Source: CAWUEZ02 sp963921355 (GTDB lineage Bacteria > Pseudomonadota > Alphaproteobacteria > Thalassobaculales > Thalassobaculaceae). Taken from it: 64,000 bases of DNA. The position numbers and the translations under genes were made by a program. The stretch is from contig OZ001190.1 in the NCBI GenBank assembly GCA_963921355.3, positions 372,001-436,000 of the forward strand, in the 5' to 3' direction. Under the pieces are notes generated by a model. It worked only from the letters and a program-made list of their open reading frames with translations, ran no database searches and was not told where the DNA came from. Below, in pieces: positions 55,820 through 64,000 of the stretch; the stretch's first letter is position 1, and each line of letters opens with the position of its first letter.

Positions 55820-56757
55820 AAGATCGAACAACACCGAGACACGAGGACGGCTGGCAACCGGATAGCGGACACGCTCGTGTGTTCTCCGGCCACGAGTCAT
55901 TTGCCGTCCGCTACGGCTGGCTTCCCAAGCTCTATGAGGCAGCGACAGAGGATCCCGACCTCTTCTCGAGCGATGAGCGTGCCATTCTGACGCTTGGTTT
56001 AGGCCGCAACATGGTCAAGTCGATCCGGTTTTGGGGAGACGCGCTTGGCCTGACAACCGTCTTAGGGAAGTCGATCCAAACGACCGGCTTTGCCAAACGT
56101 CTTTTGGACCCTGAGCATGGTTTGGACCCTTACCTCGAAGACCCTGGATCGCTTTAGCGGCTGCACTGGAACGCTACTGTCCATGCGGGCTTGGGCGCTT
56201 GGGTTGTGGCTTTACAGGAAACCGTGGATCCAGAAGTCCTAAGGGAGCAACTGGTTGAACGCGTAAAGGCCCGCGCACTCTCAGTACGCGGGCCGATCAC
56301 CGACGGAACCGCCAATGCACATGTCGATATTCTGACGAAGACGTATGCCGCGACCAATCAGGACGCCAGCGGGGCTCCCGAAGAGTCCCTTGGTTGTCCG
56401 TTTGGGGAGCTCGGACTGCTTAGCACCGGAACATCGGGCGGGAAGCCTGTTGTTCACTTGACGCGGCGACAGCGCCCGGATCTCGACATCAGGGGCCTCG
56501 CCTTCGCAGTTCATGACTTCTGGTCAGGCAGTGCGCGGGCCGATCGCACACTGTCACTCAGGAGAATGCTCCTAGACCGGCGGGGGCCTGGAACAGTGTT
56601 TCGACTTAGTGAAGTCTCACTGTTCCAACTGCTCGAAGATCTCTGCGCTCAGGCGACGCAGCTGGAACTCAGTGAAGACGGCGCAGGTGGTGTAAACCTC
56701 GTCGCGACCGGCGATGCGCTTTTGGAACTAGAGGAGATCGCATGGCCGGCGCATTGA
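55816..56757 (+). pseudogene. sspB: DUF4007 protein, SspB-like, with in-frame TAG
   Basis: The GTG at 55816 overlaps the sspA stop. N-terminal FSGHESFAVRYGWLPKLYEA and LTLGLGRNMVKSIRFWGDALGL are the DUF4007 signature. After ...DPYLEDPGSL a TAG (56155-56157, codon 114 of 314) interrupts, and the same frame continues RLHWNATVHAGLGAW. The family pattern here is LW-x-LHW, so TGG to TAG is likely. As I recall the literature, the SspB component of the Ssp system is the DNA-nicking subunit and contains this domain. The reading frame overlaps sspC by 16 bp. Without suppression only a 113-residue N-terminal piece is made. Confidence 0.75.
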
Positions 56758-59700
56758 TCGCTGAGCGGATTGGAATCGCGCGACGATATGTGCGCGCTGT
56801 CGATCTTGCGCGCGACTACACCGACCCAGACGCATTGGACGGGTACATACTGACCCCGTCAGCAAACGATGCTCTCCAAAGAGTCGTAAGGGCGCTGGCG
56901 CCAACTTCGACCCAACGGGCTTTCCGGGTGACCGGTCCGTACGGTTCGGGGAAATCCTCTTTTGCCGTTCTGCTGGCTCAGTTGTTCTCCGAAGGCGATC
57001 TGTCTGAGCCAGCTGCCACGAAAGTGGCCGGATCTGTGTCGGGCCCAGTTCCCTCCTTTGAACCTGTTGTTCTCGTTGGACGCCGAACAAGTTTCGCGGA
57101 CGAACTATTGAGAACACTTCGAGGTGCATGCTCTCCCGGCGCTCCACTGGAACATGAACATTTTCAAGAGGCGGCGAATGCCCTGCTGTTGGCGCGAGAG
57201 AGCGGAGACCGTGACATTCGTCCGGCTCTCGAGCTCCTTAGCTCTTTAGCTGCCCACCTTCGATCTGAGCGCAGGCGAGGGATCCTCCTTCTGATCGATG
57301 AAATGGGACGGTTTGTCGAGTACGCGGCTGCAAACCCTTCCACAGAAGATCCTTCGGTCTTTCAGCAATTAGCGGAGCTAGCGAGCGGACCCGGTGATCG
57401 ATTGGCTGTCATTGGCCTCCTCCACAACCGATTTGACGACTATGTCGTCGGTCTTGGCGACTGGATGGAAAGCGAGTGGAATCGCTCCGCTGAACGGTAC
57501 GAAGAGATCACATTCTACGAACCGACAGAGCAATCTCTGTTTCTTCTATCGGAAGCCCTGGCCCCCAAGAAACCTCATACACATGGTGTTACACGATCTG
57601 CAGAACGCGTGTTTGCTGAGGCTGGAGCTCGCGGATTCTTCAGAATTCCCGCCACCATCCTTCGCGATGTCGCGAAAACGCTGTATCCGCTCCACCCCGT
57701 GACGATTGCGTGCTTAACGGCCGTCTCACGCCGCATAGGCCAACACGAGCGATCCGTATTCAGCTTTCTTCAATCATATGAGCCTGCCGGACTACAGAGA
57801 TACATCGGCGAGGCGCACTACAGCGCCGATGAGTGGTACAGAATCGACAAGCTGTACGACTACCTCGCGGCACACAGTGATATTCGTTTCAGATCGCCCG
57901 ATCGCGAGAGGCGTTGGCATCTCGCACTGGATGCATTGGCTCTAGCGGCCTCGTTCGACGAGGCGACCCGTTCAATCCTGAAGGCTCTGGCACTCATCGG
58001 GATCTTGGAACCAGTACCAGGGCTGCAGGCAAACTCTGAGTGCCTAAGTTGGTCGCTGGATCTGAAGCAGCAGGATGTTGAAGAGCGCTTGCAAGAGCTT
58101 GCTGACCAGCGTCTGGTGCACAAGTGGACAGCACGCGACGAGTACAGTCTCTGGTCAAATTCCAGCGTCGATTTGGAAGCTTGGTTTGAAAAAGCCAAAC
58201 GGGCCGTAGACCCACTCCGCCGGATTAGCGGCTTCCAGCTTTCGGGCCAGTGCGCCCGTAACCTGGTTGCTCATCGCCACTACCACGAGACGGGTCATCT
58301 GCGGACCTTCGGCATCGTCACGAGCGAAGACGAAGGTCCCCGTACGAATTCCGATGGGTGGATACGCATTGTTCCTGTCCACCCAGATGAGGACTTACAA
58401 ACGAGCGTTGACGCGGCCCGAAGCGCCTCTAAAGAAGCCGGCCCACTCTGCCTCTACAGCTTGAGGCGGGTCCGCCCCGTCGACCTAGCTGTCGCGTACG
58501 ATCTCACGCTTTGGCAATGGGTGAGCGACGAGTGCGAAGAGCTCAGAATCGATAGTCTCGCAAAGGGCGAAGTCGATCGTCGGATGCTGGCTGCCCGAAG
58601 TTCATTGGAGGAGAGCTTTTCCCCAACGTCTCAGGCCTACTGGAGTCCAAATGGCACATGGGTTCAAAACGGTGAAGTTGTCGAAGTGGGCTCGAAGCGC
58701 GACCTGAGTCGACGGCTCAGCGACGCATGTGATCAAGCTTTCAAATCTGCACCGCGCCTGAGAAACGAACTCATCAATCGACCAACTGTCAACCGCCATT
58801 GCCGCAGCTCGAACCCGACTACTAGAGCTAATGCTCGCGAGAGCTTCTGAACCCTATCTGGGCATGGAAGGGGCGCCGCCTGAGCGCACGATCTACCTGA
58901 CGCTCTTTCACGCGTCCGGCCTCCATCGCGAACAGGATGCTGTACTCGGTTTCTATCCTCCTTCCGGTCGTGATCCCATGAGATGGGGACCGGTTTGGAA
59001 CCGGATAGAGAGCTTGCTTCAAGAACGAGGGACCATGAGGTTCGATGAGGTGATTTCGGACCTCGCGCAACCACCATACGGACTACCTGCTGGACCAGCT
59101 CTGCTGATCATCGCCGCCTACATGTTGGTGAACCGCCGCGACATTGCCTTGATGGAGAGAGGGACGTTCCAAACTGACATCACGCCAGCGCATTTCATGC
59201 GGCTAGGTAAGACTGCGGCGAATTTCTCACTACGGCACATCGGTGACGTCGGAGAACGGGAACGGGTACTGGAGGCGCTAGCGTCACGGTTGGAGATCTG
59301 GGACTCGTCATCTCGCCCAGAAACATCGCTCAAACAGATCGTCCGGGAGATTTACCTCTGGTTCAACGCGCTGCCAGAATTCGCCCTGAAAACAGGTTCA
59401 ATTTCTCCACTTGCCCAAGCGGTTCGCGCAGCACTGCGCAAGGCCAAGGAACCAGTTGACCTTCTGTTCATGGAGCTCCCGAGATCAGTCGGAGCGCTCA
59501 GCGACGATGGGGGGCTTGATGCCGAACTGTTGCTCGAGCGATTGAATGTCGCACTTTTAGAACTGGCGGGCTCGGAACCTCGGCTTCGCCGCCAGGTGGA
59601 GCAATCCACGCTGGGCGCATTCTCGGTTCATAGCGTTGAGGAACTCAGACAGCAGATCCATCAAGATTACAGTCGTCACATTCTCCAGCTGACCGACTAC

Positions 59701-60111
59701 AGACTGAGAGCCTTCGTTGACCGCGCTTTGAACAACGACCTCAGTCCGGACGCCTGGATAGACAGCGTTGCTAGCCTGCTTTCCGGTAAACGTCTTACGA
59801 GTTGGGATGATCAATCCCTCGACCGGTTCACATTCGAGGTCCGTGAACTAGCACAACATCTTGCCCGCTGGTTAGCCCTTACCAGAATATCTGCGACCAA
59901 GCACTCCACCGTGGCCGGGGTTCACCTCACAGCAACTGATGGAACAGAGCGCTCTATATAGGTTAGACATCAGCGCAAATCGCGCGACCGAGATTTGGCC
60001 GTGAAGAAGATCCGAGCAATTCTGTCCGAACGGACAGATGCCGACGCGATCATCGCTGAATTGGTAGCGGATTTGACGACGTGGCAAAAGACCGAGGAGA
60101 ACTCGGAATGA
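56742..60111 (+). pseudogene. sspC: Large P-loop ATPase, SspC-like, with one frameshift and one TAG
   Basis: About 1120 residues if repaired. Walker A VTGPYGSGKSSFAV at residues 63-76 and Walker B ILLLIDEMGRFVEYA near 185, then FEEITFYEPTEQ-like sequence and long helical regions. The frame shifts at about 58778-58790 (after NELINR). The continuation reads QLSTAIAAARTRLLELMLARA, then GMEGAPPERTIYLTLFHASGL, and runs to a TAG at 59959-59961. The same frame goes on with VKKIRAILSERTDADAIIAEL to a TGA at 60109-60111 that overlaps the sspD ATG (ATGA). That overlap argues that the true end is 60111. In Ssp systems this ATPase works with the nickase and the PAPS-reductase-like protein. Confidence 0.72.
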
Positions 60112-60911
60112 CGGAAGTTCGGCACATCCTCAGTCTGTCGGGGGGCAAGGATTCAGCGGCCCTCGCCCTTTATATGCGCGAGCGCGTACCCAACATGGAG
60201 TACATTTTCTCCGATACGCGAAAGGAACTTCCTGAGACATACGCCTACCTGGAGCGGATCGAAGACTATCTCGGCAAGAAGATTCATCGCTTGAATGCAG
60301 AGCTGGGCTTTGATCACTGGTATGACGTCTATGGAGGCATGATCCCGTCGAACCACCGTCGGTGGTGCACGAAGATGCTCAAGCTGAAGCCCTTCGAGGA
60401 ATTCGCGGGAACCGACCCTGTACTCAACTATGTTGGCCTCCGGGCGGATGAAAACCGTGCCGGATACATCAGCCACAAACCGAACATCACCCCCGTTTAC
60501 CCGTTTCAGGATGACGGCCTGAAGCTACCCGACATCGAAGAGATCCTTCGGTCTTCCGGTGTGGGTATGCCCCCATACACGGAATGGGGCCGCAGCCGTT
60601 CAGGGTGTTTTTTCTGTTTCTATCAACAGAGAATCGAGTGGGTTCACTTAAATGAAAAATACCCGCACCTCTACGAAGAAGCGAAGAAGTATGAACGGCC
60701 GTACGAGGGAAGTGGTAACACGTTCACTTGGGCAGAGGGTGAGAGCCTCGCAGACCTTGAGAAGCCTGAACGGGTCCAGGCGATCAAGGATGAACATCAA
60801 CGTCGCCGGAAACGACAAGAAGCCCTCGGAGCGGACTTAACACTCTCCGAAGTGTTCAGTGACGGAACCGACATCAATGAAACCGATGCATGTGCGATTT
60901 GTACACTTTGA
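60108..60911 (+). CDS. sspD: PAPS-reductase/ATP-pyrophosphatase-family protein, SspD/DndC-like
   Basis: 267 residues from the ATG at 60108, which overlaps the sspC stop and has GAGGAGA upstream; a GTG at 60081 is possible but disfavoured. The pyrophosphatase loop SLSGGKDSAALAL is at residues 9-21. Cysteines: HRRWCTKMLKLKP (about 87), RSGCFFCFYQQRIEW (about 167-170) and a C-terminal CAIC (262-265), suitable for an iron-sulfur cluster as in DndC. It would activate the DNA backbone phosphate with ATP so that sulfur from SspA can be inserted. Length suits the short SspD/DndC type. It is intact. Confidence 0.82.
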   Translation: MTEVRHILSLSGGKDSAALALYMRERVPNMEYIFSDTRKELPETYAYLERIEDYLGKKIHRLNAELGFDHWYDVYGGMIPSNHRRWCTKMLKLKPFEEFAGTDPVLNYVGLRADENRAGYISHKPNITPVYPFQDDGLKLPDIEEILRSSGVGMPPYTEWGRSRSGCFFCFYQQRIEWVHLNEKYPHLYEEAKKYERPYEGSGNTFTWAEGESLADLEKPERVQAIKDEHQRRRKRQEALGADLTLSEVFSDGTDINETDACAICTL

Positions 60912-60921
60912 GCATCAGTCG

Positions 60922-63281
60922 ATGACCTTCACATTTGATCCTCGAACGATTCTGGAACTGGGCCGAGAGCTAATTAGCACCGATGAAGTCGCTCTATATG
61001 AGCTAATCAAAAATTCCGTCGATGCAAAATCGCCGAAAATTGCGATTTCTGCGCATATTCTGCTCACAAATAGCGCGTACAAAGATATAATCGACCAAAT
61101 AGCAGAAGAAAACATATCTCCTCGAGAAGCTATTGACCTCTTGAGAAGATAATTTATTGATCCTCATCACTCTGAATCGGTTCGATTGGTCAAATCCTTG
61201 AGGTTGTCCGAGACGAATGCACAATTCACCGGTATTTTGAAATTTTTCTATAAGAATAAGAACACCATAGAGGTGCGGGACTACGGGAATGGCATGTCGT
61301 TACATGATTTAAACAATATTTTTTTACCCGAATTAGCACTCGTTTCCGAAGAACGAAAAACGAACTTGGCGCCACCAACCTTGGAGACAAAGGTATTTGC
61401 CGATTGTAGACAATGCGCCTCGGCGAAAGACTAAAAGTTCAAACCACACGAAAAACGCAATTGAATTGCAATATTTTCGCAATTAACTAAAGTTTAATTT
61501 CTTATAGTACAAATTACAGAATTCAAGATATCAAATTCGAACCTGTAATTGGCGAAGAGAAGCATGACCCAGAGGAATCTGGAACAAGCATTGTAATATC
61601 TGACCTTCTGGCGGAGCGGGATGCACCCCGATTCTCCGATGTATTCCAAGGTCGAATTGCTCGTATGATAGACCCGTTCGAATCAGGCAAAGCAAGCCGC
61701 CTGATTGTTCCGCGCCATAACGGTGCCCGGGTACAAATACCGTCAATTCCGAAAGAGCTACTCGATTCAGCACATGCAGTTTGCCATGTGGATTTCTGGG
61801 TAGAAGATGATGAGCCTAAGCTCACAGGGTTCGTTCATTACCGATTACGACACCGTAGAATTGAAATAAACCAAAGTGGCGCCGAAGTATATTCTCTCGC
61901 GCAAAATGCAATTAAGCGCCGAGCAAAGCGAGGGCACGCCGCATTCCGCCTAATTCCTGTACGGCCATCCGCCTTTAAGAAACTTGGTCGATTTAGCTGC
62001 GACATATATTGGTTCAATCGCCGAATTGCAGAAGCCATTGATGGTCTCTCGCAAAATGCAACCCAAACTCGTCGAGAAATCTCGCATTGGAGCGGCGGCC
62101 CCATGCTCTATCGACATGGATATAGAATTCTTCCATATGGCGACCCGGTTGATGACTGGCTCTTTCTCGACGAAGAAGCGTTTGGCGTGAAAGGATTTAA
62201 ACTCAATCGACAACAGATGATTGGTCGAGTTTCGCTTGAAACGCCGCACGCTTTTCTTAGCGAACAGACAAACCGAGAAGGCCTAATCCAAAATGACGTC
62301 GTCGACGCGCTCAGAAAAATGCTCATGTGGGTAGTGCACTCTGAGATGCGGGGCCTTATCAACGACGCGGACGCAATTGAGAAAATTGAACGCAGGGCTG
62401 CTGAGCTCGAAACGAGTAAAGTTTCCGCAACACGGCGCAAGGTAGAAGCGGCGCTAGAACGGCTACGAAATGATGTTGGAGATAATCCTTCAATTTATCT
62501 TGAAGAACTAAATACTAGTATAGCCTCTCTTTGTGATTTATCTGAAGACCTCGTAGAACGTATTTGTGAAATTATCCAAGCGGCCAGTGACGAAAGAGAG
62601 AAATTCGTATATCTCGCTGGTATTGGCCTAATGACTGAATTCATTTTTCATAAACTCGAGCGGGCCGTAGTGCACACGATAGATTCGGTTGGTAAAGGCC
62701 GAATTCAACGATAACTAATCGACTTTCTGCTTTTCCAACTTAAAACTTTTCATACAAAAATAGCAGCGTTCGATGAAATCACAGGTGAGAAACGTCAGAC
62801 TAAATCGACGTTCGATCTATCGGATCTTATAGCCAGTATTTTATCGAACCACGCCAAGGAATTCGAAAGACACAAGATCGAAATCAGTTTCGAGCCCTCC
62901 GATAGACCCTACCAAATCAAGGCGGTTCGGGGCATGATCATCCAGATACTGAAGAACCTCATCGTGAACGCCGCGTATTGGTTGAAGCAGCAGAAGCAGT
63001 ATGAGCCCAGCTTCAAGCCCCGGCTTGAGCTGATTCTCAACCCAAATGACGAGTGCCTTACCATTGAGGACAATGGTACCGGCGTTCCTATCGATAGACG
63101 TGAGCGAATCTTCCAACCATTCATAACTACCAAACCGGTGGGGCAGGGCCGTTGTCTTGGGCTTTATATTTCTCGCGACCTAGCAGAGTACCATGGCTGG
63201 AAGCTCCAAATGGATGGAGAGGAGGGTCGAATTCGGTCGGGGCGAATTAACATGTTTGTACTGGACATGGGAGCAACATGA
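60922..63281 (+). pseudogene. Large protein with two GHKL ATPase domains, broken by a frameshift and four stops
   Basis: Starts at the ATG at 60922, 10 bp after sspD. The N-terminal GHKL (Hsp90/MORC-like) domain has EVALYELIKNSVDAKSPKI with the Asn box, VRDYGNGMSLHDL, and LGDKGICRL in place of the usual GIGRL. The C-terminal histidine-kinase-like ATPase has ILKNLIVNAAYWL, IEDNGTGVP, IFQPFITTKP and GLYISRDLAEYHG. In-frame stops: TAA 61150, TAG 61407, TAA 61488 and TAA 62712. The frame shifts at a T7 run (61319-61325). The total is one base short of 787 codons. The last stop overlaps the receiver ATG (ATGA). The middle (DFWVEDDEPKLTGFVHY, ERICEIIQAASDEREKF) is unfamiliar. No phospho-acceptor His motif was seen. 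Confidence 0.7.
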
Positions 63282-64000
63282 GACACGAGCGGCGGATTAT
63301 CGAAGCGTTCAAATCAAACGGCATCCAACGCGTGTTGTTGATCAATGACGGTTACGACGTTCCGGCCCTACAGTACGAGACACTGAGAACGCTGATAGAC
63401 TACTTTGAATCGACAAGTGGTCGAGACACATGCATTGCAGCTAGTTTAACGAGTGATCAAATTGACTCTGCTAGCGAAGCTGCACTCGATAGTGCCCTCG
63501 AATACGACCCACTTAACGATGCTGTTGCAGTTCTCTACAGAAAATTCGTCGATACCCGTGAAAAAAAATTCGATCCAGGTGGCCATTGCGAAATTCTAAA
63601 GGGGGCTACCCTTAATGTCTTGCAACCCATAGACCTCCTCCTCAAGAAGTGCGGGAAGGATCTAGATATTTATTATGCGGGACTGAACGATTGAGAACAA
63701 GTATATCGCGATACAGTTCCTTATGTAGTATTTTTGGATTACTTTTCAAGCGATAACGTCTCACCTGGGTCTAGCACCGCAGCACATAAGGAACGTAAGG
63801 CTAGAAAACAATCTATTGATTTATTGAAACGACTTCTCGAATTGCGAGATAGAGACTATCCCGCAATTGTGTTGATGTCTTCCAAGGGTTTTGAAAAAAC
63901 AGCAAATCAATTTTGATCCGAGGTAGACCCCGATGGAAATAGAGTGCTCGCGCTTCGTAGTCGCTTCTTGCAAAAAGGCTTGGTCCAGAAAGCTGATCAC
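63278..64000 (+). pseudogene. Receiver-like protein, partial, with two in-frame TGA codons
   Basis: The ATG at 63278 overlaps the GHKL gene stop. RRIIEAFKSNGIQRVLLINDGYDVP resembles the acidic first strand of a receiver in a longer N-terminal region. After GLND a TGA (63692-63694) occurs, and the frame continues EQVYRDTVPYVVFLDYFSSD, with the receiver-type phospho-acceptor Asp in VVFLDYF. Then DYPAIVLMSSKGFEKTANQF is followed by another TGA (63914-63916) and more open frame to the window edge. The gene continues beyond 64000. It is probably the regulator or effector partner of the dual-GHKL protein. Broken as written. Confidence 0.6.

Noticed and set aside
54665..60911. Complete Dnd (dndABCDE) system
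   Set aside because: No DndB, DndD (SMC-like) or DndE is present. The DUF4007 and large P-loop ATPase fit the Ssp layout better.
34599..64000. Reassigned stop codons (TGA or TAG read as Trp) to explain the internal stops
   Set aside because: All three stop codons occur internally, and many neighbouring intact genes end in TGA, TAG or TAA with tight overlaps such as ATGA. Frameshifts are present as well. Decay or sequence error is simpler.
54665..64000. BREX system based on the large ATPase and PAPS-reductase-like gene
   Set aside because: No PglZ, BrxL, methyltransferase PglX or helicase gene is visible. The cysteine desulfurase and DUF4007 point to phosphorothioation. Genes beyond the right edge could change this.

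Overview
The window is about 64 kb of chromosome from a high-GC alphaproteobacterium. GC looks to be in the upper 60s over most of its length. A Rhodospirillales-like or other marine lineage is suggested by a branched-chain amino acid ABC transporter, a DmdA-type demethylase, a BkdA1/A2/B plus Lpd complex, TRAP transporters, a group 3b-like NiFe hydrogenase and many PAS/hybrid-kinase proteins. No rRNA, tRNA, CRISPR array or transposase gene was found. Assignments come from reading sequence and motifs; no database search was run.

Layout. 0-2.7 kb: end of a liv operon (livM, livG, livF) and a protein resembling a histidine-kinase dimerisation domain that lacks its histidine. 2.7-9.6 kb (minus strand): DmdA-like demethylase, a methyltransferase, then the branched-chain 2-oxoacid dehydrogenase operon (E1a, E1b, E2, E3). 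9.9-16.9 kb: a frameshifted response regulator, a receiver-EAL protein and a 1668-residue hybrid kinase with six PAS domains. 17-25.5 kb: frameshifted otsA followed by two transglutaminase-like proteins and an ATP-grasp/alpha-E fusion. 25.6-30.7 kb: a hydrogenase operon whose two catalytic subunit genes are both broken. 30.9-37.3 kb: TRAP transporter DctQMP facing a minus-strand cluster of M19 dipeptidase, an uncharacterised protein with an internal TGA, and a DUF3726 protein. 37.3-52.8 kb: metabolic and signalling genes separated by at least nine copies of a roughly 110-145 bp palindromic repeat and by a second repeat family. None of these repeats was seen in the first 37.9 kb.

At about 52.95 kb composition drops sharply, with a very AT-rich stretch of about 0.9 kb followed by DNA of intermediate GC. 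This is a horizontally acquired defence island. It carries a broken membrane protein, a HIT protein, and a tightly coupled operon: cysteine desulfurase (SspA-like), DUF4007 protein (SspB-like), P-loop ATPase (SspC-like), PAPS-reductase-fold protein (SspD-like), a large protein with two GHKL ATPase domains, and a receiver-like protein running off the window. I read this as a single-strand DNA phosphorothioation (Ssp) modification cassette. It is coupled by ATGA/GTGA-type overlaps to a GHKL/receiver pair, in the place where SspE or SspFGH partners would be expected. This is the best candidate for an unusual system in the window.

A striking window-wide property is gene breakage. About a dozen otherwise well-conserved genes carry a frameshift or an in-frame stop. 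Two are explained exactly by short tandem duplications (10 bp and 7 bp), several by single-base indels, and others by TAG/TGA/TAA codons, some at positions where the family has Trp. Either the genome is in early decay or the assembly contains errors; read mapping would decide.
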